From positions 186,001 through 250,000 of the forward strand of contig CATOSK010000007.1 of assembly GCA_951812535.1 (NCBI GenBank): a stretch of DNA of 64,000 bases, written 5' to 3'. Position 1 is the stretch's first letter, and each line of letters opens with the position of its first letter. The position numbers were made by a program, and so were the translations under genes. Below the pieces are notes generated by a model, which was not told the DNA's origin, ran no database searches, and was given only the letters and a program-made list of their open reading frames with translations. Below are positions 43,059-52,742 of the stretch, piece after piece. Source of the stretch: an uncultured Dehalococcoidia bacterium. GTDB taxonomy: Bacteria > Chloroflexota > Dehalococcoidia > Lucifugimonadales > UBA3495.

Positions 43059-46000
43059 TCAATTCAGGTTGAACCGGGCGCCCACCGCGTGCGCTCCCGC
43101 ATCACCCGTCACCGGAACAGGCCAGGCCCGGTCGGTGGACCCCTGGTAGGCGTCGAAAGGCTTCCGTTGTTCCGTCGGAAAAGCCCGGATGGGTCCATAC
43201 AGCAAGGTCCCCGCCGCGGACATGGTCTCCCCGTCCGCGTTGGACCGGTTCACCACCACTCCCCTTTCCAGCGACGCCACCGGCACGCCGTCCCGGAAAA
43301 CCACTCGGTTCCCCGGCTGGGCCGGAACCCGTTCCCCCGGCGTAACAATCCCCGCCAGGTTCAGCGGATCGCAGGCGGAGACGACTTCCAGCTTTCCCGT
43401 GGCCGGAGACCGGTGGGTCTCCCTCAGCTCGGTTACGGCGTCGGGCAGGGCGAACTGCTCCCCCACGAAACCGGACACGAACCTCCCTCCCCGGATCTCG
43501 CCTCTCGCCTCCAGCCTTCGGTAGACCCGGACCAAGTCCCGCCAACGGGGAGCCATCCTCTCCCGCGCCAGCAGTTCCGGGAACACCACGCCGTACCGGT
43601 GAAGCAGTTGGAAAGCCTTGGCCTCCAGGGAGTCCCCCGCCGGGTCCAGCGACTCCAGCACTGACCACCGTCCCGCGCCGCCCTGCCGTTGGGCGCGGAG
43701 ACGGTGCGATGCAGGAGGATCGCTGCCGTTGGGATGAGTCCGCATGGGATCGTGCCCCGGGTCCCGGCTGCCCCGGTCCCGGCGTTCCAAACGTTTCCGT
43801 TCCGGCCTTCCTCGATTCCTGTTGCCATCGAGACGCGCCCGTAGCGGGACGATGCTGTCCGACGTCACCAGCCCGTTGGCCGCCAGCATCCACAGCGCCT
43901 CTTCCACGTCCGAGGGCAGGCGCCGGGTTCGAGCGATCAAGTCCGCCTGGAAACACGCCCCCCGGCTGGACAGGATGTCCATTATCTCTGCCGCCGCCCC
44001 GCTCAGGTCCCTGGCGTTCTCCTGCGTCGGCTCCACCAGCCAGTCCAGCGAGTCCCGCAGACAGAGGGTGATGATTGACGAGCGAGTCAGCGGAGCGGCC
44101 CGCGGTGCGGCGTCCCCCCCGCTCGCCGGGCCGTTGCTTCGGGAGAAGCGGCCCCAGGCAACCTCGCCGCCGGTGCACAGCCGTTCCAGGAATCCGGGTT
44201 CGTAGTCCATCACCCGTCGAGCCAGCAGTTCCGTTTCCCAGGCAGCGGCGGCCGTCTCGAACCCCTGCAGCTTTTCAATGACATCCAGCAGACCGCCTTC
44301 CCCCGAAACTTGCCACCCCGGCGATGCGTTCTGGCACCGGAACAGGAACCGCATGAAGGATGATTGGGGCACCGGCTCGACTTCCCGCCGCAGTCGTCCC
44401 ACCGTGGAGCGGTGGATGCGGGCCAGGATCCGGCGGTCGCAGAACTCCTCCTCGTCAACGCCCGGCCGGAAGCTGCCTCTGAGGACCAACCCTTCGTTTT
44501 CCAGCCCCAGCAGGGCGGGTTCGACATCGGGCGGGGACAGCCCCAACAGGCTGGCCATCTCGACGGCGGTGAACGGACCGGACGACTCGGCCCAGCCCCG
44601 GACCAGGTACAGCACCGCCTCCTCCCGCTCAATGGGTCCACCCCCGTTGGCGTTCGGCGGCGACAGCAGTCCCACCCGCCCTTCCAGCGCGGCGTCGGGA
44701 TATCCGGCTGACGCTAACCCGGCGTGCTCGGCCGCCAGCCACCGGGGCGCGCCTTCCGGAAGGGTCAGGAACAGCGCACGGCCCGCCCTGGCCAGCTCTT
44801 CCAGCCAGGACACCAGCATGTCGCGAGTAGCGGACTGGGTCCGGGCGGCCAGCTCTCCTTCCGGCGCCACACCCAGGGTCAACAGGGCGTCGTGGAGCTC
44901 GTCGGCGTCCCGGATGGCCGGCCAGGCATCGGCCGATTCCTCGCGGATGGCCTCCGGGTCCAGGGCCGACAGGTCCCGGGCATCCTCGGGCAGCGCCCGC
45001 CGTAACGACACGGCCCGGGCCCTCCGCTCCTCCAGGGGCGCGTCGTCCAGGAAAGCGTAGGGCATGGCGTTCAGAATCTGGTGGGCGAACACTGACGGCT
45101 GCACCGTATCCCTGGCGAACACCTCGATTTCGCCGGAGCGGATGGCCTGCAGAACATCCTTCAACCCTTCCAGGCTCATGGCCTCGGTCAGGCAGTCGCG
45201 GGTGGTCTCGAACACCAGCGGATGGTCCGGCGGCTCGATGTCCCCCGGCATGGCGTTGTCCTGGCACTGCACCTGCGCCGGAAAAACCGCCGCCAGCAGG
45301 TCCTCGGAGCGCATCCGCTGGAGGGGTGCAGGCACCTTCTTCCCGCCGTTGTGGCGCAGCATGGCCAGGAAGCGCGTTGCGTTCCACCGCCAGCGCGTCC
45401 CGAACAGGGGAGCCTGGAAAACCGCCTGGGTCAGCACCTCCTCGACCGTGTTGGGGGACAGGTAGGTGAAGACATCCCCCACCGGAAAGCCCATGCTGGG
45501 CCCCAGGGAAAAGTTCAGCCCGTCATCGGTGGCCGTTGCCTGCAGCTCAAAGTCGAATGTCCGGCAGATACGCTTCCTCAGGGCCATCCCCCAGGCCCGG
45601 TTGACGGCCGCCCCGAAAGGCGCATGGATTACCAGCTGCATCCCGCCGCTTTCGTCGAAGAACCGCTCCGCCACCACCCGGTTTGCCGTGGGCACCACGC
45701 CCAGCACCCGCTTCCCCTCCACGATGTAGGCCACCAGTTGACGGGCCACTTCCGCAGACACGCCGGCCTCGGCCACGACCCACGCCTCGGCTTCCATTGG
45801 ATTGTCCAGCAGCCGGTCTGTGCCCTCCCGCAGCTGGGTAATTTCGTCGGAAAGCTCCCAGGTGCGGCCTGGGGCCTCGCCCAGCCAGAATGGGATGGTG
45901 GGCAGGTTGCCCTGGGCGTCCTCCACCCGCACCCTTCCGCTCTCCACCCTGCGGATCTTCCACGGGGTGTTGCCCAGCAGGAAAATGTCCCCGGCCATGC

Positions 46001-47579
46001 TCTCGATGGCGAAGTCCTCGTTCACCGTCCCTACGAAGGTGCCCTCCGGGTCGGCCACCACGTCGTAGTCCGCGTTGTCCGGGATGGCTCCCCCGCTGGT
46101 CATAGCCGCCAGGCGCGCTCCCCGCCGTCCCTTCAGCCTTTGGTTGATGCCGTCCCGGTGCAGGTGGGCCCCGTTCCTTCCCTGCCTGGGCGCGAACCCC
46201 TGGGACAGCGACTCCACCACCTGGCCGAACTTCTCCCGGGGCAGGTCCCGGTAAGGGTAGGCCCGCCGACACAGTTCGAACAGGGCGTCCTCGTCCCACT
46301 CCTCCGCCGCGCAGGCCGCCACCATCTGTTGCGAAAGCACGTCCAGCGGCCAGGACGGTATGGCGAAGGTGTCCAGGTTGCCCTTCTGCAGCGCCCGGGA
46401 CAGTGCGGCGCACTCCAGCATTTCGTCCCGGGTCAGCGGGAACAGCATCCCCTTGGGGACGCCGCCGACAGTGTGCCCGGAACGGCCCACCCGCTGCACC
46501 AGCAGCCCGATGGATCGCGGCGAGCCGATCTGGCAGACCAGGTCGATGTCTCCTATGTCGATGCCCAGCTCCAGGGACGCCGTCGCCACGCAGACCTTGA
46601 CCTGGCCGTTCTTCAGCTTCTGCTCCGCGTCCCACCGAGTCGCCCGGGAAAGGCTGCCGTGGTGGGCAACCACTGCCTCCTCTCCCAGCCGCGCGGAAAG
46701 CTGGTGCGCGACCCGTTCCACCAGCCTCCGGGTGTTGACGAAGACCAGAGTGATGGCGTGGGTCTCGGTGGCGGCGGCGATGGCGTCCAGCGTCTCGCCC
46801 CAGATTTCGTGGGTCGCGATGGGTCCCAGCTCCTGCTCGGGCAGCTCCACGGACAGGTCCACCCTCCGGCGCCTGCCCGTGTCCACCACCACGCAGTCCG
46901 GGCTCCCTTCCGCGTCGATGTGCCGGTTCCCCACCAGGAAGCGGGCCATCTCGGACAGCGGCCGCTGGGTGGCGGACAGCCCGATACGAGTGACTGGCTC
47001 CTCGGAAAGTTGGCACAGCCGCTCCACCGACAAGGCCAGGTGGGCCCCCCGCTTGTCATCGGCCACGGCGTGAATCTCGTCCAGGATCAGCGTCCGTACA
47101 TGCTTCAACCCCCGGCGTCCGCTCTCCGACGTCAGCAGGATGTACAGGGACTCCGGCGTGGTAATCAGGATGTGCGGCGGCCGCTTGGCCAGTTTCTGCC
47201 GCTCCGAAGCCGGGGTGTCCCCGGTGCGGACCGCCGTGGTTATTTGCGGGATGGGCGTGCCCGTCTCCTCGGCCAGCGCGGCGATCTCTTCCAGCGGGGT
47301 CGCCAGGTTCTTCTGGATATCGTTGGACAGCGCCTTCAGCGGCGAGACGTACACGACCTGCGTGGTGTCGGGCAGGTCTGCCTCCATCCCCTGCCGCACC
47401 AGTTGGTCAATGCAGGTCAGGAAGGCCGTCAGTGTCTTGCCCGACCCGGTGGGAGCCGCAATCAGCGTGTGCCGCCCCTCCGCGATGGCCGGCCAGCCCG
47501 CGGCCTGGGCCTCCGTCGGAGCGTCAAACCGGCTCCCGAACCACCTCTGGATAACGGGATGAAACGAGGAAAGGGACAT
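43059..47579 (-). CDS. lhr: Lhr-type large superfamily-2 ATP-dependent helicase
   Basis: A 1506-residue DNA/RNA helicase of the Lhr family, linked to DNA repair. Walker A APTGSGKT is at 42-49, the DEIH box at 167-170, motif III is SATQRP, and motif VI is QRVGRSGH. The C-terminal half holds the winged-helix and Lhr-specific regions expected in long Lhr proteins. Between the C-terminal domains is an Arg/Asp-rich linker (RNRGRPERKRLERRDRGSRD), probably disordered. Full-length by family standards. Start at the ATG 47579. It appears to be a single-gene unit. Confidence 0.93.
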   Translation of the reverse strand: MSLSSFHPVIQRWFGSRFDAPTEAQAAGWPAIAEGRHTLIAAPTGSGKTLTAFLTCIDQLVRQGMEADLPDTTQVVYVSPLKALSNDIQKNLATPLEEIAALAEETGTPIPQITTAVRTGDTPASERQKLAKRPPHILITTPESLYILLTSESGRRGLKHVRTLILDEIHAVADDKRGAHLALSVERLCQLSEEPVTRIGLSATQRPLSEMARFLVGNRHIDAEGSPDCVVVDTGRRRRVDLSVELPEQELGPIATHEIWGETLDAIAAATETHAITLVFVNTRRLVERVAHQLSARLGEEAVVAHHGSLSRATRWDAEQKLKNGQVKVCVATASLELGIDIGDIDLVCQIGSPRSIGLLVQRVGRSGHTVGGVPKGMLFPLTRDEMLECAALSRALQKGNLDTFAIPSWPLDVLSQQMVAACAAEEWDEDALFELCRRAYPYRDLPREKFGQVVESLSQGFAPRQGRNGAHLHRDGINQRLKGRRGARLAAMTSGGAIPDNADYDVVADPEGTFVGTVNEDFAIESMAGDIFLLGNTPWKIRRVESGRVRVEDAQGNLPTIPFWLGEAPGRTWELSDEITQLREGTDRLLDNPMEAEAWVVAEAGVSAEVARQLVAYIVEGKRVLGVVPTANRVVAERFFDESGGMQLVIHAPFGAAVNRAWGMALRKRICRTFDFELQATATDDGLNFSLGPSMGFPVGDVFTYLSPNTVEEVLTQAVFQAPLFGTRWRWNATRFLAMLRHNGGKKVPAPLQRMRSEDLLAAVFPAQVQCQDNAMPGDIEPPDHPLVFETTRDCLTEAMSLEGLKDVLQAIRSGEIEVFARDTVQPSVFAHQILNAMPYAFLDDAPLEERRARAVSLRRALPEDARDLSALDPEAIREESADAWPAIRDADELHDALLTLGVAPEGELAARTQSATRDMLVSWLEELARAGRALFLTLPEGAPRWLAAEHAGLASAGYPDAALEGRVGLLSPPNANGGGPIEREEAVLYLVRGWAESSGPFTAVEMASLLGLSPPDVEPALLGLENEGLVLRGSFRPGVDEEEFCDRRILARIHRSTVGRLRREVEPVPQSSFMRFLFRCQNASPGWQVSGEGGLLDVIEKLQGFETAAAAWETELLARRVMDYEPGFLERLCTGGEVAWGRFSRSNGPASGGDAAPRAAPLTRSSIITLCLRDSLDWLVEPTQENARDLSGAAAEIMDILSSRGACFQADLIARTRRLPSDVEEALWMLAANGLVTSDSIVPLRARLDGNRNRGRPERKRLERRDRGSRDPGHDPMRTHPNGSDPPASHRLRAQRQGGAGRWSVLESLDPAGDSLEAKAFQLLHRYGVVFPELLARERMAPRWRDLVRVYRRLEARGEIRGGRFVSGFVGEQFALPDAVTELRETHRSPATGKLEVVSACDPLNLAGIVTPGERVPAQPGNRVVFRDGVPVASLERGVVVNRSNADGETMSAAGTLLYGPIRAFPTEQRKPFDAYQGSTDRAWPVPVTGDAGAHAVGARFNLN

Positions 47580-47647
47580 GGCCGAAGTTTAGCATAGCCC
47601 CGCCGGAGAACGCCCTGCCCAAATGTCAGTAACCGGGGGCGTTCAAC

Positions 47648-47681
47648 TGTCCGAGAAAGCCGGTTGTCCGAGAAAGCCAGT
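47648..47681. repeat. 17-bp tandem duplication
   Basis: TGTCCGAGAAAGCCGGT is followed directly by TGTCCGAGAAAGCCAGT, one mismatch, about 70-100 bp upstream of the helicase start. Confidence 0.6.
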
Positions 47682-47839
47682 GAATTGCCCGGGCACGTTG
47701 GGGGATGGATCCTCCAAACCCCCTGAATTTATGGCGAAGGATAGAACTGCCGAATCCGTGGAATGATCTACCGTGACCGGACTACCGATTGACTGCCGCG
47801 GGAATACCGGATGGGCGGCACAGGAAAAACGGGAAAAAA

Positions 47840-48003
47840 ACTTCTGGGACATTTCGGGACATTGGGCGGGATTTGAGCACGAAATTACCATAGCCAGGGG
47901 GTAAAAGCGTGGCACTTGGGGACAAATAGGGGTGTATTTGGGACAAAATTCGGGACGCATTTGGGACATTTTGGGGCAGAGTGAGACATTTTGGGACATT
48001 TCT
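47840..48003 (-). repeat. Helically phased TGTC-repeat element, copy 2
   Basis: On the plus strand GACA cores start at 47942, 47965, 47985 and 47995, with variant units GACG at 47954 and GGCA at 47975, giving spacings of 10-12 bp. Further cores are at 47848, 47858 and 47921. Read on the minus strand this is the same AAATGTCCCA unit as copy 1, followed by the same TTTCnTGCTCAA...AATGTCCCG block (minus, near 47885-47846). Confidence 0.75.
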
Positions 48004-48295
48004 CCGACCTTACCCATTCGGGGGACAGCCGGGGGCCGGAAGCGGGTTGGGTGGAATTGTGCATTGGCCGAGTCCCGGCGGAGAACAACCCGGCGGCGGA
48101 GCTGTCCGGGGGCGATATATCAAGGCTATACGGGAGCAGGGGCGGGTGTCAACGGCGTAATGTCAGTTGTTGGAAGGGTCTGGCATCGGCCATTTAGCTA
48201 AGGCATTTACCAAGGCGGGGCGGCTCCTCTGTTCAAGGGGAGCCGCCCCGGCCTTCGTTGCAGGTATCCCGGCGATGAGGCCAATAGGCTTCCGC

Positions 48296-50017
48296 CTAAA
48301 ACTCCTCCACCGGCCGCGTGGCTATCCCATACGTCCCGTAGAAGAAGTTGGCGTAGTGCGTCGTACCGCCGGTCACGAACAGCAGGTACTGTTCCGGACT
48401 CTCCAGCATCGGGATGGTGGCATCCGGATCGTCGGCCAGTTCCTGCAGCTCCGGATGATTGACCCACTTGCCGTTCTCGTCCGTGGGCACCCCCCGCTTG
48501 CCGATGGCCTCCTTCAAAGAGACCCGGCAGTTCTCGTGCAGCCACTCCTGCGCGTCCCGTTTGCTGTAACCGGCGTGCTCCAGGATCACCGCCCGCGACG
48601 GGCTTAGAATTATCGGATGGAACGGCCCGGGATAAGCCACCCGATCGGCGGTGTGCCCCACCTGCGCCGACTGCCAGCCGCGAACCCATCCGCCCGCTCC
48701 CGAGCCGGGATAGTACATCAGCGACGCGATGTTGTTCAGCGTGTCGTTTGCGCTCCTGGATCCGGAGTCCAGGATGTCCCCCGGTCCCGTAACCGTCACC
48801 ACCGTCACCGCGCTCTCGTGGGGCTGGAAACCCTGGTCCACGTGATAGGGCTGCCAGGGACTCAGATCCTCGTTCTCGGCGATGCACATCCCGAACTTGG
48901 TGGGAAGGCCGATGAAGTTGGGATCGCCCGTCCCGGCCTTGCAGTAGCCGATATTGATCAAGCACAGCCGCAGCGCCCTTCCGATGGCCGTGTTGGCGCT
49001 GTTCACGACCCCAGGGCCCATGGCCGACGTGCCGCAGTTGATCCCCGCGTGCTTGGCGACGGGTCCGTTCACCAGGATGATCGGCGCCTCGGTGTGCCCG
49101 GAGACCTGCATGTCCCGGTGGTTCATCTCCGGCTGGGCCAGGCAGTCTATTGCCGCCAGCAGCACGGGGAACTGCTCGGGGCGGCATCCCGCCATCACCG
49201 CGTTGATGGCGATCTTCTCCACCGTCGCCACGCCAAATCCCGGCTCCATGATCATCATCACGTCCTGCGGGGCCCGGTTAGTCCCCGCCAGCATCCGCTC
49301 CACCAGTTCCGGCGTCGGCGGCACCACCGGAATCCCGTCGCTCCAGTCCCGCTCTGCCAGGAACCGGTTCACCGCGTTCACGCCCTCCGCGGATGGGTCC
49401 ATCTCCACGGTGAAGACCTCTGTTGTGCCGTTGGAAGGCGTACCCGTCACCGGCCCGCGCGATGTGGGAAAGGTTGTCAGCCCCTGGATGATAGCGTCGA
49501 TCTGCTCGTCCACCATTCGGCGGATGAAGTCGGATTGCTGGCCGGTGGTGGAGTGGGGAATTGTGACGAAGGCCGTGGTGGGCTGCCCCCACCCGTCAAC
49601 GCAGGACTGCCAGGCCCGGGCGAAGCTTTGCGCGGCGATGGCCACAGCCGGAACGCCCGCCTTCTCCATGGCTACCATGTCATGGCTAAGCCACGACGTG
49701 CAGCCCCCTCAATGGGCTGTCGCCCCGACCATCGCGTCCACTTCCGACGCGATGCGGGACGCCTCGGCCTCGTCGATGTGGACGCCCCTGCTCAACACCG
49801 GACGCCCTGGCCGCAGATCGCCGCCGTACCGCTCGAATTTGACGCCGGGATAGCGTTCCTGCAGGCGCTCCGCGAAACGGTCCACCGCGATGTCCGCCCC
49901 GCCGGTCATGTTGTTGTACAGGCCGATGGTCTTGCCTTCGAAGGTCGTCAGGCGCGGCGCCGGAGGCACCTTGAAGTCCACCCGGCTCGCCGCCGGAGAC
50001 ATAATCTGCACTTTCAT
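48296..50017 (-). CDS. UGSC-type selenoprotein with in-frame UGA (Sec103)
   Basis: Two open segments (50017-49712 and 48296-49708) are in one frame, separated only by TGA at 49711-49709. Read through as selenocysteine they give one 573-residue protein. Around the site it reads AMVGATAH-U-GGCTSWLSHDMVAMEKAGVPAV, which fits the U-G-x-C-T motif of the UGSC (seleno)protein family; here the third residue is Gly. The N-terminal part (FEGKTIGLYNNMTGGADIAVDRFAERLQ) and the segment just after Sec form the UGSC domain. The rest (from about residue 245, FLAERDWSDGIPVVPPTPELVERML) is a conserved extension of unknown function. Start ATG 50017 has AAGGAAG. A conventional annotation would call two genes. 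Requires selA-selD elsewhere in the genome. Confidence 0.82.
49670..49705 (-). promoter_or_regulatory. SECIS-like stem-loop after the UGA codon
   Basis: Starting three bases after the UGA, the mRNA can form an outer 6-bp helix (49705-49700 with 49675-49670, one G-U pair), a small internal loop, and an inner 8-bp helix GUCGUGGC/GCCAUGAC (49697-49690 with 49686-49679) closed by UUA. Position and size fit a bacterial SECIS element; the loop differs from that of E. coli. Confidence 0.5.
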
Positions 50018-50203
50018 GGGAATCTTCCTTTTTATGTCTGTTGGATTCGCCGGACGGTCCGGCCCGTTAGAGGGATGGTTTCCTGTCCCTGGAATTGACC
50101 CTGAGCATAGTTGGCGGCTCCGGTGGCGTCAAGACACCATGAACCACCGCCGATGGCCCAATGATATCGGGTGCTCGGCCCTTTCCAAGGACAGCAAAAA
50201 TAA

Positions 50204-50231
50204 CCGGCTTGCTCGGAAACGAGCAAGCCGG
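50204..50231 (-). terminator. Terminator of the binding-protein gene at 50264
   Basis: An 11-bp perfect stem CCGGCTTGCTC/GAGCAAGCCGG with a six-base loop. On the minus strand it is followed by TTATTTTTGC. Confidence 0.75.
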
Positions 50232-50263
50232 CATCGAGTGACCTGTGGATCACCAACCCCTGC

Positions 50264-51949
50264 CTATTCCAGCCACTTCATCTGCTCGTTCCAGCGGACC
50301 TCCCGCTCGGCCCGGGGCGTGAAGTCCAGCCGCTCCGACACGCCGTAGACTATGGGCAATTCCAGCACCCCGGGAAGCAGGCCAACGTCATAAACATACT
50401 TCCACAGCTCGTACAGTTTGGCCTCCCGCTCCGCCCCGCTCAATGTTCCGGCGGGCTGAATTTCCATCTCCAGAAAATCATCGCATCCGTAACCGGAACG
50501 ATGATCGCAGGTAATGTTGCGGAGGGAGAACCACGTGTCGCCCGTCTCGTTGCCGTGAGGCCAGCTAATAATATCTGCGCCCACGCCAAATAACGGGCTG
50601 GAGGGATCGTTCTGGTTGGAGTGGTTGGAATAAATGGAACTTTCTACGACATTGACTCCGGCATTGAAGCCAACCTCGTTCCACATTCCCGCGATTGCTT
50701 CGAACATTTCCACATCCCTGGGGAACCGCCCGTTCCGAGTTGTAATTTTGAACTCGAAGTCAGGCCACTTGTTGTGGAAGTCAGCCTTCTCCAGCAGATC
50801 CCTGGCCGAGGCCGGGTCGAAAGCATGGGGGACCTGTATGTCGTCTCTGCTGCCGGTCAGCTTGTCGTTGAAGGGCGACCCCCTGCAGGTTCCCAACCCT
50901 CGGTAGAGCTGTTCGTTGAGAGTCTCGCAGTCGATTGCGTGGCGCAGGGCCAACCGGACGTTGGCGTCCTGGAAAGGCTCCCGGTTCTTCGAGTTGATTT
51001 TGAGGAGCACAACCTCGGAAGATTCTCCAACCACCGCCTTGGGAACATCGTCGAAGTTTTGAGGGCCAATCGCGAATGCCCAATCGGCCTCCTCGGTCTT
51101 CACCATCGCCGCCCTGACGGTGTCTTCCGCACGCCAAACGATGGTTACTTCGGGAAAAGCGGTAACGGCGCCCTGCCAATAATTTTCGTAAGGCTCGGTG
51201 ACAATCTTCACACCCCTTTGCCACTCAACAAACTTGAAAGGGCCGGAGGATATGAACTCGCTGCGCCGTTCTTCTTCAGAGGCGTTGGTGTACCAATTCG
51301 GCGCCGCAAAATGGGTAAAGCGCACCCCGGTGGTCGCCAGGGGACACGGTACGTCGCAAATTATGTCCAGAGTATAGTCGTCCACGGCGGTAGCGGTGTG
51401 GGGGCCACCCAGCGATTCACTGTAAATCATCCCGCGTTCGGGCATCTTGATGAAATTTATGCCGACAGCGGCGGCATTGGCATCGAAGGTTTCGCCGTTG
51501 TGAAACTCGATCCCCTCGCGAATCTTGAACCGCCAATGAGATGGGTCTCCATCAACGGCCTCCCAGCTTTCTGCGGACAGCCCTCGGAGCTCGCTGCTGC
51601 CGATAATCCGCTGGGTCAGGGGTTCGGTAAAGCTGTTTCGGAAATGCTCCCCTCCGGCCCCTGAGTTTCCGTCCATGTAATCCAGGTGCTGCTCCTCGGC
51701 GAACGTTACAATAGTCAGCGCCCGGCTAATCTCTGCCGGTTCAGTCGGCGCAGGTGTGTTGGTCGGCTCTGCCATTGGGACCGCTGTGGGAGCCGTCTGC
51801 TGTTGCGCAACGGGTTCAGGCTGGGACGCCGGCTCTTCTGCGGGCGCCTCCGATTCCCCGCAGGCAATGATCGACAAGAGTGCCGTTGCCAGCAGGGTCA
51901 TGCCCAGGACTCGCCCCAGGCAAAACATCCTGAAAAAGGATAAGTTCAT
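50264..51949 (-). CDS. ABC transporter family-5 substrate-binding lipoprotein, orphan
   Basis: A 561-residue binding lipoprotein. The signal peptide ends at SIIAC, followed by a Pro/Glu/Thr-rich linker (AEEPASQPEPVAQQQTAPTA) and the SBP_bac_5 domain (FKIREGIEFHNGETFDANAAAV, LRHAIDCETLNEQLYRG). Unlike the other binding proteins here, it has no permease or ATPase gene beside it and its own promoter and terminator, so it probably feeds a transporter encoded elsewhere. It differs clearly from paralogs A and B. Confidence 0.92.
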   Translation of the reverse strand: MNLSFFRMFCLGRVLGMTLLATALLSIIACGESEAPAEEPASQPEPVAQQQTAPTAVPMAEPTNTPAPTEPAEISRALTIVTFAEEQHLDYMDGNSGAGGEHFRNSFTEPLTQRIIGSSELRGLSAESWEAVDGDPSHWRFKIREGIEFHNGETFDANAAAVGINFIKMPERGMIYSESLGGPHTATAVDDYTLDIICDVPCPLATTGVRFTHFAAPNWYTNASEEERRSEFISSGPFKFVEWQRGVKIVTEPYENYWQGAVTAFPEVTIVWRAEDTVRAAMVKTEEADWAFAIGPQNFDDVPKAVVGESSEVVLLKINSKNREPFQDANVRLALRHAIDCETLNEQLYRGLGTCRGSPFNDKLTGSRDDIQVPHAFDPASARDLLEKADFHNKWPDFEFKITTRNGRFPRDVEMFEAIAGMWNEVGFNAGVNVVESSIYSNHSNQNDPSSPLFGVGADIISWPHGNETGDTWFSLRNITCDHRSGYGCDDFLEMEIQPAGTLSGAEREAKLYELWKYVYDVGLLPGVLELPIVYGVSERLDFTPRAEREVRWNEQMKWLE

Positions 51950-52049
51950 GGCCTCTCCTTACGGAACGAAAATATGCCCAAGAACTATGCATCATGAACC
52001 AGCATTCTGGAAAGCACTGGTGCCCGGAAAACGACGCAACCTATGACAA

Positions 52050-52079
52050 ATCGTAGTCGGTGCCCTCCTACTATGTCAA
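52050..52079 (-). promoter_or_regulatory. Promoter of the orphan binding-protein gene
   Basis: On the minus strand TTGACA (52079-52074), 18 bp, TACGAT (52055-52050), about 100 bp before the start at 51949. A second TTGACA occurs 21 bp further upstream (52100-52095), so two overlapping promoters or a repeated operator are possible. Confidence 0.5.
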
Positions 52080-52271
52080 ATGTATACGCTATTCTGTCAA
52101 AACGGAGCTGTAAAAAAGCGTATGACGTTAAAATATCGTGTGTTGACGACGCATACGAAATTCTAAAATCCAAGGAGTAAACCCGGGCGGGAGGGACCGC
52201 TGCAACACATCCTTACACCCTTCCTCCCCACCATGCCACACTTCCCCGACCAATCCCGGAGGACATCGCCC

Positions 52272-52742
52272 ATGCCCAGGACCGTCTACCTCGCCAACCC
52301 CTGCGGCTTTTCCGCCCAGCAGAAGGAGGCTCTCCTGCCCCCCATCTTGGCGGCCCTGGAGTCGCTGGGGCTGGAGGTCTGGGAGCCCTTCGCCCGCAAC
52401 AACCAGGTCGACTTCGCCCAGCCCGGATGGGCCTACCGCGTCGGGCAGTCCGACTTCCGCGATGTCGTGGAGTCCGACGCCGTCTTCGCCGTTGTCAACG
52501 GCGTACCACCTGACGAGGGAGTCATGGTTGAGCTGGGAATGGCCATCGCCCTGGGGAAGCCCACCTTCCTCTTCCGAGACGACTTCCGCCGGGCCACGGA
52601 CAGCGAGGAATACCCCCTCAACCTGATGCTCTTTACCGGCCTCCCCGAGGAAGGCTGGCGCGACTGCTACTACACGTCGGTCGCGGAGATAACCGACCCG
52701 GACAAAGCCCTCGCCCGCTGGGCCAGGAGCCGGCGGGACTAG
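52272..52742 (+). CDS. Nucleoside 2-deoxyribosyltransferase-like protein
   Basis: A 156-residue protein of the nucleoside 2-deoxyribosyltransferase-like fold. It shows the N-terminal VYLANPCGFSAQQKE strand-loop, the acidic VVESDAVFAVVNG, and DEGVMVELGMAIALGKPTFLF, which contains the family's catalytic-type glutamate. These enzymes exchange or hydrolyse the base of deoxynucleosides. The ATG at 52272 with GGAGGA is preferred over one 13 codons upstream. Its stop codon overlaps that of the convergent MBL gene. Confidence 0.85.
   Translation: MPRTVYLANPCGFSAQQKEALLPPILAALESLGLEVWEPFARNNQVDFAQPGWAYRVGQSDFRDVVESDAVFAVVNGVPPDEGVMVELGMAIALGKPTFLFRDDFRRATDSEEYPLNLMLFTGLPEEGWRDCYYTSVAEITDPDKALARWARSRRD

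Larger units (their letters stand above)
47580..48295. other. 716-bp intergenic region upstream of the helicase gene
   Basis: Holds a 17-bp tandem duplication at 47648-47681, the second phased-repeat element at 47840-48003, and a stem GGGGCGGCTCC/GGAGCCGCCCC (48217-48227 with 48239-48249) that may end the selenoprotein transcript. Otherwise no gene was recognised. Confidence 0.55.

Noticed and set aside
45222-47597. A 791-codon open frame opposite the helicase gene
   Set aside because: It is an antisense shadow caused by high GC in the third codon position; it is rich in His, Gly, Gln and Arg, with no domain, and the helicase is clearly the real gene.
48617-50098. A 493-codon plus-strand frame opposite the UGSC selenoprotein gene, tempting because it is uninterrupted across the UGA
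   Set aside because: Composition is that of a shadow frame, with no domain, while the minus strand shows conserved family motifs on both sides of the UGA.
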